Source: Sabellastarte sp. h YS-2021 (Eukaryota > Annelida > Polychaeta > Sabellida > Sabellidae). Taken from it: a DNA stretch of 64,000 nt. Below the pieces are notes generated by a model, which was not told the DNA's origin, did not search any database, and was given only the letters and a program-made list of their open reading frames with translations. The DNA is taken from the NCBI GenBank assembly GCA_964017235.1, contig OZ024931.1:141672033-141736032 (forward strand). The letters run 5' to 3'. Positions 1-10,504 of this stretch are shown piece by piece; the first letter of the stretch is position 1, and each line of letters opens with the position of its first letter. The translations under genes and the position numbers were made by a program.

Positions 1-678
1 ACTATCACATGTAAGTTGTCACACTCACCTCCTTTTCAGATATTGACACAAAATATATGCATAGAAAAACCAGATCACATGGCAAACTCGAACTGAACAA
101 TTCTCTGTATAATTTTTGTAGCATTCATATATATTATTTGCAAGTCAGTATCATTTTTACAGATTTCTCTACAATTCACTGTTCTCTCTCACATTTCTCT
201 TAAATTATGCACCACCAAACACTTGCCTATCATCAAACCTAGCAACTGTAAATTCTATTTTGTAGTGTATTAACTACTACTAATGCAGCATGAAATTTCT
301 GTCATGTCAGTGTACAGAAGCAATTTTGCTTGTTTATTGCAGTTGGTCCTGGATTCACATCCTTTTAATCTAACACACTTCTGTCTCCATTACTGTGCTT
401 TTGTTACTGATTTTAGCCTCTGGGTTTATACGTTTTTCCCTAGGGTCATTCATTAACCTGTCTTCCTTTCCTTCAGTATTTGTGAAGTAAAAAGTGCCAA
501 GGGAGAATGAAAGATTAGGATAAATTGTATACAAATGAGCATATTTTTACCAAGTATTAAATTACTTATGGCAATAGCAGTTTTATGTAGGAAACTACTG
601 ATTTTTAATATCTAATTCCTTTTTAAAAATTAAGAAAAAAATGGCTATTTCTATATTTTTGTGTTTCCAAATAACTAG

Positions 679-855
679 TTGTAGATTGTCTGGATCCACC
701 AACAGCCCCAAGCAATGGTGCAAGTATAGTTACCACTACTACCTATGGTTCTGTTGTGTCCTACAACTGCCTGGCTGACCACATTTTACAAGGCGATGCC
801 AATATCACATGCCTGTCAGATGGAAACTGGAGTGGCCTGAGTCCCTCATGTCCAT
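679..855 (+). CDS. Gene A exon: CCP/sushi domain
   Basis: A 177-nt phase 1-1 exon between AG (677-678) and GTAAGT (856). The translation begins VDCLDPPTAPSNGA and has the complement-control-protein pattern: first Cys in 'DCLDPP', an NG turn, 'SYNC', 'NITCLSDGNWSG', and last Cys in 'PSCP'. That gives four cysteines and the conserved Trp before the last one. CCP domains are extracellular beta modules of about 60 residues that bind proteins or glycans, and the length of 59 codons is normal. It is the last CCP of gene A, followed about 3.7 kb later by the SEA-like exons. Confidence 0.88.
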
Positions 856-1044
856 GTAAGTATACCATCATTTTCTGTGCCCTTACGATAAAATAGGATA
901 TAATTATGTCTTCCTACTGTAAAATATATCTGATACAAATGCAGCATTAAATTTCTGCCATGTAAATGTACAAAAGTAATCTTGTTCATTTGTTTCCAGT
1001 TAAGTGTTTTCTCAAAGCATTATACATATATTAGCATTGTAATT

Positions 1045-1101
1045 CTAATGTGACTTTTATAGCACTTAATATCCATCAAAAGACAGACTCTCAGGCACAA
1101 C
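1045..1101 (-). repeat. SINE tail fragment ('TTTATAGC.CTTAAT' family)
   Basis: The stretch 'TTTTATAGCACTTAAT' followed by 'CAGACTCTCAGGC' matches two other places in the window (27140-27215 and 49775-49850) in the same orientation. At those sites ATTCT microsatellite units lie beside it. This is the pattern of a SINE/LINE 3' tail lying on the minus strand. The limits of the full element are not clear. The remaining intron sequence from 1102 to 1497 shows nothing I recognise. Confidence 0.45.
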
Positions 1102-1499
1102 AAACGAGGAAACAAAAGCTAATAAAATTCATAGTCCAGAGATGTAAGAGGGGGGTCTACACCACAGTGACAATCAGAAGAATACAATGAACCTAAGATG
1201 AGCAGCCTTTTGTTAAATGGTATGCTTTCAGTTTCTTCCTAAAAACATAGAAGAAATATGGCAGAGCAGATATCACCTGACAACTCATTCGATACCTGAA
1301 GAGCACCATAGGCAAAACTGAAGCCAAATTGCTTTGTTGACTAACTGTGTCACCTCAAGAACTTTACCTTGCAGCTAACTATTCCTAATATTAATAAAAA
1401 CTTTTTTGGCATTTCAAAAAAAAAACCAAAACACTGAAATATTTAGGACAACCACTTGACTAAGCAGCATTAAAGGTTTTATCCAATATAAAACAGGTA

Positions 1500-1524
1500 T
1501 GCCGTGTGAACACTTTCCGGTCTA
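1500..1524 (+). repeat. Left terminal inverted repeat of the pogo-type element
   Basis: TGCCGTGTGAACACTTTCC followed by GGTCTA. It pairs with 4172-4196 with two small gaps. A second copy of the core lies at 1705-1724. Confidence 0.75.
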
Positions 1525-2070
1525 CTTGACCGTTTGCGATCACGCCATTATTAAATCGCATAAAATATATCAAAATAGTATTACATACCTGTTCTCTTCA
1601 CTTCATTTACTATTATTCCAGCATTAAAACACAAAATATCTGAAAGAAATTGTAAAAATAGGTGCACAAATAGAAGCAGCTACATGCTTTGTTTACATTC
1701 AAAAGTGAACCACTTTTCGGTCTATACTAAAACACAAAGAAGGAAAATGGATTTGAAAAAAGAATATCAGGAAAGGACAACTTTATTAGTCAATTCATTA
1801 TAAGTTCACATAGAACACATGAAAAAGCGTTTTCTGGGTAACAATAATTTTAAAAATAGCAATACAACTGTAGATTTTAAAAGTCTTTAGCTAGAAGAAT
1901 GTAGTTGTGTCTTAATTACAGTTATTACATTATTGATAAAGAACTTTAACAAATGTGACTTTTTCTTCTTTTTTGTTACAGTGGGGACATTTGAAGCCCT
2001 CACATACTTCACACTGTATCCACTTGAATCCTATTCTTATATAATTTACTCTGTTCCCTGGGGGTGAAAA

Positions 2071-3695
2071 TCATTTACAAATGCAACAGATATCATTGGA
2101 ATCATCATCTGACATGTCATCAGGCTCTTCAGTACTTGATCCTAAAATGAGCTCTGAATTTGGACTTTTGCTGTTGGTTTTTGGCCTTGGTTGAGGATCT
2201 GCTATTTGTGTGACCACTTTAACATTTGAAATTTTATGCCTTTCCTTGGCTAAAATTTCACAGGCAAGTTTTTCTTCAGTGATAGCACCTTGAAGAGGTA
2301 CAGTTTTATTTCTGGGTTTTTTGAAAGGAGGCTGAAATTTGGGCAATCGTTTACTTAGGAAATCACCAACATTTTCTTTTTGTTTGACTCCACAGGGAGG
2401 TACAGATAAATCATTACTTGCTTTTGTTTAAAGAACACTTGGGACTGGATCTCTGTCTGTGTCATTTACACTGATTCTCATTATTTGTGACAGTACTTGG
2501 GGCAATAGCATCGCCTGATATGACCAATGGATTATAAGGAAATATCCCAGATTTTTTGAAGGCATTGGCAGCATTTGATGGGGTCATGAATAAAAGATAT
2601 GCCTTTGAAATTATGCTGCAAATGTTGTACCGGGATACAACTTGACCAACATGGTTTCTCATGAAACTGTTTACTTGGGAATAGTATGCTTTTTTAGTGC
2701 CCCAAACATACCTACATCTAGGGGCTGTAGGAGATGTGATGTGTGAGGGGGCAGGACATATAAAATAATCTTATTTTCATTTGCCCACTCTGTCAAAGGG
2801 CCACAGACATGGGACTTATGACCATCATAAAATACTAGAATGTTTTCAACACCAACATTTGGGACATGTTTGATAAAATGGTTCTTCAGATAGTCTTGGA
2901 ATATCATAGAGTTGGACCATCCTGAGTCACTCATTGAGAAACTGCTTCCAGGAGCTGCACCTTCCATCAGATCATTAGAGTTCCTTTCCCCTTTGAAGAC
3001 AAAGTATGGAGGCACAATCATGCCTGATGCACTTGCAGCTCCTATTACAGTTGTGGTAAATGAGCGAGGAGATGTAACACTTTGGAGCTTGACATTTTTG
3101 TTACCAATAACCTTTGGTGGGCAATGTTCCGGACTAAAACCAGTTTCATCAATATTGAACATCTTTGATGGGTTTGTAAGCAAATCATATTTCTCAAGAA
3201 TTTCCTTGAGGTCAGTGAAGTATTTATTTACGACAGCTGGGGTGCAACACTTTGCTCAGTACATTGATAATGGTCTGGGTTTTACACATTTCAATTCAGG
3301 ATGGCGATGGAGAAACTTTGTGACCCATTTTTGACTTACTGGTGGTGAATTCTTGGGCCTCTTCCCTAAAAAATTGCAGTGTCACTAATCAAATTGGCAA
3401 GTTGTTTTTGACTATACCCATAGCCTAAAACTGATGTCTCTTTAATGTGTTGTACCAGGTCACTTACTTCAGTATTACTAAATAAAGAAGGTGTGCCAGA
3501 CTTGATACATTTTGGTGAAACCAAACCTGCCGTTCTGTCGCGTAATGTGTTTTTAGGGACCCCTAACAGTTTTGCAGCTTTGTATATGGAATACCCTTTT
3601 TGGTATAACTTGTAAGCATTTTCCATTTGTTCAAGTGAATAAGATCTATATTTTAGTCCTTTATGACTTTCATTGTTGGTTGCATGCATAGACAA
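2071..3695 (-). pseudogene. pogo/Tigger-like DDE transposase, frameshifted
   Basis: Read from 3695 downward, the protein starts with a Pipsqueak-type helix-turn-helix ('YSLEQMENAYKLYQKGYSIY..AAKLLGVPKNTLRDR'). A CENP-B-like segment ('KWVTKFLHRHPEL') follows, then the DDE core: 'MFNIDETGF' (first Asp), 'ILVFYDGHKSH' (second Asp) and 'LLQPLDVGMFG' (third Asp). All three acidic residues are present. After this come 'NAFKKSGIFPYNP', typical of the C-terminal part of jerky/pogo transposases, and a Cys/His-rich end ('DICCICK'). The frame is broken by a shift near 3370, an in-frame TGA near 3255 and a shift near 2685, so it is inactive. The natural start is uncertain; I took the first Met before the HTH. 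Confidence 0.82.
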
Positions 3696-4171
3696 GCCAT
3701 GAAACTTTTTTGGTCTCTGTAAATAGACACAGTGGTGTACTTAAAACATATCTTATAACAGGATAATTGTCTAGATAATTATAATAACAAGTCATTTTCA
3801 CATTACATTTAGACAAGCAAATTGATCAAATAAAGCACAACTGAAACTTTGTCACTTTCTGTGTAATAATATTTACAAATAATTTTTGCAGAATTTTTGC
3901 CGTACAAATAGCTTATGAAAAAAAAATTGAACCACTGACAACTTGGCACTAGTATAGCTAGTAATGCAAAATTAACAATCAAATTTAGTTGCAAAACAAT
4001 CTATGGGTATTATTTCATTTATTTAAATTATAAAAATATACCTATATCTTTTTTTCTCATTGTATTTTCAAGTTTTACAAATATTTAATATTTTGCGGTA
4101 ATTTGCAATCAATAAAATCGTCTGCTACCGAAGAGAAATGTAAACAAACAAATTAGACCGGAAAGTGGAAC

Positions 4172-4196
4172 GGACCGGAAAGTGGTTCATCGGCGA
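4172..4196 (-). repeat. Right terminal inverted repeat of the pogo-type element
   Basis: Inverted partner of 1500-1524, followed by the TA at 4197-4198. An additional 'AGACCGGAAAGTGG' copy lies immediately inside it at about 4155-4168. Confidence 0.75.
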
Positions 4197-4526
4197 TAAA
4201 GAGTTCTTGTATCATCCAATAGATATCAGCAGTCAAAAGTGAAGAGTACTAATTTTAACTAGGAACTGATTTTCTACATCAAATGTCTTTTTGTTACATC
4301 CATAGCAGGAACAGGAATCACTGCTGTCTTTCACCAGTAGTTATCTTATCAATCAATTCTTATAAATTACATGAAGTATTATTCTAAATGATGAAAAGCA
4401 TTGGATATTTAGAGGCTCAATTAAAGTTATACTCATCATTCGCCATTAACTATGTTGCTGATATGTTAATTTCTGGTGACTTTTGACAAGGTCATCTAGT
4501 CATTATTAATCTGTATTTTTCTGTAG

Positions 4527-4713
4527 TGGCAAACCGATACAAAGCAATTATTGAAATTCAAACATCATTGGACTGTGATGACTTCAGTGCACTTTCAGTA
4601 GCCAGTCTTTTTGACTCAGCAGCAAATACAGTAAAAGAAGTAGTTCAACAGAAAATTGAAACACTGCCAGAAAGTGTGAGACAAATTGCCATAGTAACAG
4701 TTGTGGGCATAAG
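4527..4713 (+). CDS. Gene A exon: first half of SEA-like domain
   Basis: A 187-nt exon following CTGTAG and ending before GTATGT; phase 1 at the start and phase 2 at the end. It encodes 'YKAIIEIQTSL' (predicted strand), a long helix ('FSALSVASLFDSAANTVKEV') and a second strand ('IAIVTVVGIR'). With the next exon the order is beta-alpha-beta-beta-alpha-beta, that of SEA/ferredoxin-like domains, which commonly sit just outside the membrane in mucin-like receptors. Sequence identity to SEA proteins is not obvious, so the fold call is inference. The codon split by the next intron (AG|G) restores Arg and supports both splice sites. Confidence 0.75.
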
Positions 4714-4991
4714 GTATGTCATGGTATAACAAGGCTTACATTGGCAAAAAGCTGCTGTATATCTGCATTAGTTTTTGTGGTTTAATGTGCTATTATAACA
4801 TTCAAACAGTATTCATATATGATGTTGTATTTTCATGTTTACAGAAAATTTTAAAATATTTGTATAAGGTCTCCCCCTGTATTTGTCCTTAATACTGTAA
4901 ACACACAAAATCATAATATAAAAATTGCAATAAGTTTTTGAAATTTATGGTAATATTTTCACTGAGAATTAAACTAATTGACTTTTAACAG

Positions 4992-5176
4992 GTGCAACAG
5001 CCCTTTGTCATTTGTTGTTGAAGTTGACATTGGAAATCTGTTAAATGAATCAGATACAATGTCTCAGGTCAATCTTGTCTTGGAGGATATTATGGGAGAC
5101 AATTTTTCTGTGACAGAGAATGATGGGAGCATTCTAAATATTGATGTGCAGGATATAAATTTGGGTGAAAATCAAG
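4992..5176 (+). CDS. Gene A exon: second half of SEA-like domain
   Basis: A 185-nt exon after TTTAACAG, ending before GTAACA; phase 2 in and phase 1 out. It encodes 'SPLSFVVEVDIGN' (strand), helix 'SDTMSQVNLVLEDIMG' and strand 'SILNIDVQDINLG'. The place where autoproteolytic SEA domains carry GSVVV reads LSFVVEV here, with Leu for Gly, so self-cleavage is not expected if the fold call is right. N-glycosylation sequons occur at 'NES' and 'NFS'. The next exon starts the cysteine-rich module. Confidence 0.75.
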
Positions 5177-5386
5177 GTAACAGTACAACATCTGGAACTC
5201 AGTGTATATATTTATTAAAATATAAATATTGGTGAGATTATGCATAATATAATAATTTAAATAATTCAAGTAGCAAACATGTACAGTAATGATGATACCC
5301 ATGGGGTTAGAGACCATATGTCCACTGGGTATAAAATTGGGTACAATGAATACATTTATAACTGTCTATGTTGTCATTTCATCCAG

Positions 5387-5470
5387 AATATGTATGCAGT
5401 GCAGGATATTACATAAACATTGAAAGTGACAGTTGTCTTCCATGTCCAAAGCATACATACCAACCAGAAG
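5387..5470 (+). CDS. Gene A exon: first half of GCC2/GCC3 (ephrin-receptor-like) module
   Basis: An 84-nt phase 1-1 exon. It encodes 'CSAGYYINIESDSCLPCPKH' followed by TYQPE. The spacing C-x-x-G-Y-Y...C-x-x-C-P-x-x-x-Y-Q matches the first half of the GCC2_GCC3/ephrin-receptor-like repeat found in SVEP1 and ephrin receptors. The second half follows in the next exon after a 2.2-kb intron that holds a minisatellite. Confidence 0.82.
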
Positions 5471-5731
5471 GTAAATAAAGTGAAAAACCTTTTCTTTGGT
5501 GTTCCTTTGTGTATTACAGCTGGTATATTAATGTATGAAATAAGCCTATGTTTTATTTGTATATTCATTTATGATTTCTATGTTCTACACATTCCAATGA
5601 CATCCATAATTATACTTTGTAAATTTTGAAATAAAAGTGAAATAAGGTTTTATCATAAATATATCAGTTACATTTGGTTTAAATAAGGTAAATTTAATTT
5701 TATGTATGATTTCTTTTGGTTTTTTACCCCA

Positions 5732-7024
5732 CAGCCCTTAATGGCTGTTGGGGTATTGTTTTCACCCATGGTGTCCGGATGGGCGGGCGGGCAGGCGTCC
5801 GGGCAGGCAGGCGGGTGGTTGGGCGGGTTGGCGGGTGGGCGGGCGGCGGGAAATAGTTTGTCCGGGCTGTATCTCAGAAACCGTAAGGTGTAGGAAGTTG
5901 ATACTTGGTAGGGACATTGGTTACAGGGTGTAGCTGTGCAACGTCATGGTCTGACCTTGATTTGACCTTTGACCTTGCCGTAGTGACCTTGAGTTTGAAA
6001 ATCTTGTCCGGGCTATATCTCTGAAACTGTAAGGTGTAGGAAGTTGATACTTGGTTGGGACATTGGTTAGGGGGTGTAGTTGTGCAATGTCATAGTCTGA
6101 CCTTGATTTGACATTTGACCTTGCCGTAGTGACCTTGACCTATAAAATGTTGTCCGGGCTATATCTCGGAAACTGTAAGGCTTGGGAAGTTGATATTTGG
6201 TAGGGACATTGGTTAGGGGGTGTAGGTGTGCAACGTCATGGTCTGACCTTGATTTGACCTTTGACCTTGCCATAGTGACCTTGACCTATAAAATGTTGTC
6301 CGGGCTATATCTCAGAAACCGTAAGGTGTAGGAAGTTGATACGTGGTACGGATATTGGTTAGGGGGTGTAGGTGTGCAACGTCATGGTGTGACCTTGATT
6401 TGACCTGTGACCTTGCCGTAGTGGCCTTGACCTATAAAATCTTGTCCAGGCTATATCTCAGAAACCGTAAGGTGTAGGAAGTTGATACTTGGTAGGGATA
6501 TTGCTTAGGGGGTGTAGGTGTGCAGCGTCATGGTCTGACCCTGATTTGACCTTTGACCTTGCCGTAGTGACCTTGACCTATAAAATGTTGTCTGGGCTAT
6601 ATCTCAGAAACCGTAAGGTGTAGGAAGTTGATACTTGGTAGGGATATTGATTAGGGGGTGTAGGTGTGCAACGTCATGGTCTGACCTTGATTTGACCTTT
6701 AACCTTGCTGTAGTGACCTTGACCTATAAAATATTGTCCGGGCTTTATCTCGGAAACTGTTAGGTGCAGGAAGTTGATATTTGGTAGAGACATTGGCTAG
6801 GGGGTGTAGGTGTGCAGCATCATGGTGTGACCTTGATTTGACCTTTGACCTTGCCATAGTGACCTTGACCTATAAAATCGTCAGGGCTGTATCTCGGAAA
6901 CCGTAAGGTGTAGGAAGTTGATACTTGGTAGGGACATTGGTTATTGGCTATAGGTGTGTATTATCATGGTGTGACCTTAATTTGACCTTTTACCTTGCCG
7001 TAGTGACCTTGACCTTTAAAATCT
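5732..7024. repeat. Minisatellite, about eight units of 146 bp, with a GGGC-rich head
   Basis: Units starting 'TGTCCGGGCTATATCT' begin at about 5860, 6005, 6151, 6297, 6443, 6589, 6735 and 6879, an almost constant 146-bp step. Each unit has a block of TGACCTTGATTTGACC, TTTGACCTTGCC, GTGACCTTGACC and TATAAAAT. The array is preceded (5775-5848) by a GGGC/GGCGGGC tract. Similar GACCTT-rich arrays are widespread in mollusc genomes (family knowledge). It fills the intron between the two halves of the GCC2/GCC3 module. The two longer open frames here at 5702-5933 are by-products of the repeat. Confidence 0.9.
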
Positions 7025-7668
7025 TGTTGCACCTTTGGGTCTGTCTTTTGATGCAGATTAAGCAAAAGTCATATTAGAATTTATTAAGAATTTTACTTTC
7101 ATAACTTCCTATTGTAAGAGATAGAATTTCATCAAGTGAGCCGCAGATTTTACTCCAACACCACACATAAGCATTCATTAAATGTATTACCACTTCTGTA
7201 TGCATGGTAATATTCAAACCATCTAAACCATAATTCGGAAATGCAGATGTATATAAAGAGTGTTGAATTTTAGTTTACTGATGAATGCTGTCATCTTGTC
7301 ATTGAATTATCGTGTTTTAATACTTCATCTTTATACGCATTATCTTTCTTTTAAACATTATTTCTCCATTTAAACATTGTTTGGACCTTTATATAACTGA
7401 CAGTGCTCTGAAAGTATCCTGAAGTTTGTACTGGTACAGTACTTCTATATCTCATGATGTTGAAAATATTTCCCAAGGCTGTGGGGTACGGGCATCTCTG
7501 ATGCTATTTTAATATAATTCAAATGTTAAATCATATTAGGTTGAGTTGTTAGATCAAAAACATTCTAGACAAATATTCTGATGCACTTTGATTGCAATTC
7601 ATATGACATACCAAACTTGCATGTATTCCAAGTTGACTGTTGGCATATATTGCATATCATTATGACAG
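7025..7668 (+). other. Intron sequence without recognised features
   Basis: AT-rich sequence between the minisatellite and the next exon. I see no coding or repeat structure in it. Confidence 0.5.
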
Positions 7669-7761
7669 GGTTAAGAGAACTCTGTTGGTCCTGTCCCTCT
7701 GGTACCATCACTGATGGGGAGGCTACATATGGGAAAGAAGCTGAAGTGTGTAAGGAAGGAG
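7669..7761 (+). CDS. Gene A exon: second half of GCC2/GCC3 module
   Basis: A 93-nt phase 1-1 exon between ATGACAG and GTATGT. It encodes 'LCWSCPSGTITDGEAT' and then 'EVCKEG'. The pattern C-x-x-C-P-x-G-T-x-T...C completes the cysteine-rich unit begun at 5387. With five to six cysteines in about 58 residues, the two exons make one normal GCC2_GCC3 repeat lying directly before the membrane. Confidence 0.82.
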
Positions 7762-8077
7762 GTATGTTTTCTTGTAACTTTAAAGAACTTTAATAATATT
7801 ATACTATGCTATGGATGAGTTAAAAAAAAATGATGCATAATAGTTGGCCAGACTTTGTGATTCTTAACCATAACAACTACAAGGCCATTGCTGATGCATC
7901 TGAAGGCAGATTCTAGGCAAAATTTTAAAAATGACTGTAAATATGAGGAATGATCATTACCACAAGATCCAATTTATTTCAAGGTTAATACTTGTTACCT
8001 CATAAATAATAAGGAAATTATTGGAGTTTAATTTATGTTAATCACCAAGAAGAGACTATTGATTTTTATTAATTTTG

Positions 8078-8127
8078 TTCTACACTTAATTCTACACTTA
8101 ATTGAATATTCTACACTTAATTGAACA
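8078..8127. repeat. Short tandem repeat, three units of 'TTCTACACTTAAT(TGA)'
   Basis: Three neighbouring copies of TTCTACACTTAATTGA-like sequence in an intron, the first lacking TGA. No function is suggested. Confidence 0.7.
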
Positions 8128-8363
8128 TTGCGTTTTAGTACATTTGATGGACTATAGGCTGTGTCATGATTTGTGAGTAAGTAGGTGAGGGAAGACAGCA
8201 CATTCTTTTTGAAAATATTTTTACCTGTAAGTAGGCAACTAGTATGTAGATATCATACTCTAGGACAGTGGCTTGATTACGGTCGAAATAAATGATCATA
8301 TTTTGATGTTTCGCTAAGATTATTTGTAATAACAAAACTTATGCTTATGTTATTTGTATGCAG

Positions 8364-8472
8364 AAGACACAGTAGGAACCAGTGTGCTGATTGGATTGGG
8401 GATTGGTATCCCCATGATATTTATTTGTTTGGTTTTGATTGTCGTAGGATTTTATCTTTACAACAAAACACT
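8364..8472 (+). CDS. Gene A exon: transmembrane helix
   Basis: A 109-nt exon after TATGCAG, ending before GTAAGT; phase 1 in, phase 2 out. It encodes an acidic stub (EDTVG), then about 28 hydrophobic residues (from 'SVLIGLGIGIP' through 'FICLVLIVVGFYLY'), then NKTL. This is one membrane-spanning helix with the cytoplasmic side following, giving a type I topology. If the intron is retained, the frame meets TAA immediately after the Leu codon (CTG TAA), giving a receptor with almost no tail. The intron after it holds the DIRS element. Confidence 0.88.
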
Positions 8473-8699
8473 GTAAGTATTCTACTACAACTCTTTAGAG
8501 TGACAGTCACATGTGATACACTAGCACTGGACATTGATACCCCACATTCAGGCTAGATTATCAAAACGGTTAGCTGTAGATTGAATTTCTCTATTCATAA
8601 TTACACAATATATTTCAAGCACTATCTGAAAGGTCAAAATGGGTATATATTACAAAGTTATTGGTTATTTGCAAACAGACATCAGTATAATACATTCTC

Positions 8700-8895
8700 A
8701 TTTTATTGCGTTAATACATCCTATCCAATGGACAATAGCTTATCCGGTCGGCGCAGACCGGCCCGCCAAACGCCAGAAAAAGACGTCCTGTGTTGCCACT
8801 AGCTGGCCGGTCCGTAGTACTGTGCACTCCCCAGATGGCGCCTCGTACTTCCTTCCTGTCTAGACAACCTGACGTCATAGCATCTTTTTTCGTTT
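8700..8895 (+). repeat. DIRS left inverted terminal repeat
   Basis: From the middle onward ('GGACAATAGCTTATCCGG' to 'GACGTCATAGCATC') it is identical by eye to the reverse complement of 14805-14962. The outermost 30 bp differ from the right end, as is usual in DIRS. It contains a palindromic TGACGTCA at 8870-8877. Confidence 0.92.
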
Positions 8896-9360
8896 GGCGC
8901 GTGTACTGTGCGAACGTGTTTTCAACAATCTCCAGATATTTTAAGGAAAAGTGTGCATTATGACGGATTTTTAACCTTATATATGGATATGTTCAGTGTA
9001 GAAGTGTTACCTACTGATCAAGCACGGAAATACATTTAGAATCTGCTGGAAACGCTCCCTAGTTGACTCAATTTAGTGTTGAGGATAGGGCAGTGATCGA
9101 CGAGAAATATGAAGGCAGCCATTTTGCTAGTTTCCTCTCTTTAACCATTGTGTTGTTAGGGGCAGATCGACAATTTTTAAAGAAAATAATGGATATTCTA
9201 CTTACAAGGTATTTTTATCCGTGTCTTTTAGTTTGAATGTACCTTCAGCTACAATCACCATAGAAACGTCTTCTCTAGTACTACAAATGGAAAATCACGG
9301 AAACTTCGTTCTATGTAGTATTTAACACTGTAAATAGAAGGAATTCCGCATACGAAAGGT

Positions 9361-10360
9361 GCATTCTTCAGAGCGCACTGGTAAAGACTTCTCTGCTGTA
9401 TAGCATCAGTCACACCAGCCTAGCTCGAGTATTGGTGTTTTTTCATCAGAAGCAAGAGATGAATTCTTCAGAGCGCACTGGTCCAGACATCTTTGCTTTA
9501 AAGCATTAGTCGACCGGTAAGCTTATATATATGTACATCAGCAGCAAGAGATGAATTCTTCAGATTTCTTCAGAGCGGACTGGTCCAGACATCTTTGCTT
9601 GTAAAGCATTAGTCGACCGGCAAGCTCCAGTTCTTACAACCTCACAAATAGAAGGTGATATCAGTCCCTCCCTTGCAGACCCGGCTTTGTTGTCGGTAGT
9701 GGGGGTTGTGGATGGCCAGTTCACTGGTTTTATCACGAAAGAGAGAAGGAATTTCATCTACACATCTACAGAGCGCACTGGTCCAGGCTTCTCTGCTTTA
9801 AAAGCATCAGCCGGCCGGCCAGCTCAAAAGAACGCGACCTCTGACGTCATATCCAGTCAGCCAATCGCGTGTCTTTCCGACCAATCACGAAGCAGGTCAC
9901 GTGTTTTCACCGACCAGGAAGGTCGGAAGTGCGTTCTTCAGAACTCACGTCTACTGTGACTACAGTCCCTGCTTTACAGACCCGACCTTGTTGTCGGTAG
10001 TGGGGTTTTGTGGACTGTAAAGTTGCCAGTAAAGCATCGCACAAAGAACGCGAATACTGACGTCATCTCCAGTTAGCCAATCGCGTGTCCTTCCGACCAA
10101 ATCACGAAGCTGGTCACGTGTTTTCACCGACCAGGAAGGTCGGAACTGCGTTCTTCACAACTTACATCTACTGCGATACCAGTCCTTCTCTCATGAACCG
10201 ACCTTCGTTGTCAGTAGTGGGGTTTGTGGATGAGCAGTATACTGCACATTTGCATGTTTAATTATCACAAAAGAACGCGGCAACTGACGAACTCCAATCA
10301 GCCAATCGCGTGTCTTTCCGACCAGCAGGCTGGTCACGTGACACACCGAACACCAAGTGT
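9361..10360 (+). promoter_or_regulatory. DIRS leader: repeated CCAAT / CRE / E-box modules
   Basis: Two repeat types fill the leader. Four short copies of 'CTTCAGAGCGCACTGGT' plus 'TTTGCTTTAAAGCAT' lie between 9361 and 9825. Three longer copies of about 200 bp begin near 9828, 10041 and 10271 with AAGAACGCG. These carry TGACGTCA (9842-9849 and 10058-10065; lost in the third), CCAAT (9861, 10077, 10302) and CACGTG (9898-9903, 10115-10120, 10335-10340). Order and spacing are conserved, so this looks like a duplicated promoter or enhancer block of the element. The motif identities are direct; regulatory activity is inference. Confidence 0.55.
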
Positions 10361-10504
10361 CTCTAAAAATAGATTACAAGGGCTTCCCCAGCAACTGTCA
10401 AATCTTCAAACAAGACGTGCGATTTAAGAAATACTTCAATTAATGGAGGAAACCTACAGCAAGCTGAATTCAACACAGAAGATAGTTGTTAAGTTGCTTT
10501 ATTA

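Larger units (their letters stand above)
1500..4196 (-). mobile_element. pogo/Tigger-type (Tc1/mariner superfamily) DNA transposon, decayed
   Basis: A 2.7-kb element flanked by TA (1498-1499 and 4197-4198), the target of Tc1/mariner elements. Its ends are inverted repeats: the left reads TGCCGTGTGAACACTTTCC, and the right, reverse complemented, reads TCGCCGATGAACCACTTTCC. The core 'GAAC(C)ACTTTCCGGTC' recurs inside the left end at 1705-1724 and again at 4155-4168, so both ends carry subterminal copies that may bind transposase. The minus strand holds a transposase with psq/CENP-B-type DNA binding and a DDE domain. It lies in the intron between the CCP and SEA-like exons of gene A, antisense to the gene. 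Confidence 0.82.

Noticed and set aside
1-10. Possible exon end before GTAAGT at the very start
   Set aside because: The ten bases before the donor-like GTAAGT read T-I-T in phase 1, but a CCP exon should end near its last Cys. Too little sequence to decide.
2912-3334. 140-codon plus-strand open frame
   Set aside because: Antisense of the pogo transposase DDE region.
5702-6273. Open frames in the 146-bp minisatellite
   Set aside because: Gly/Arg-rich translation of the GGGC tract and of repeat units in both directions; no independent support.
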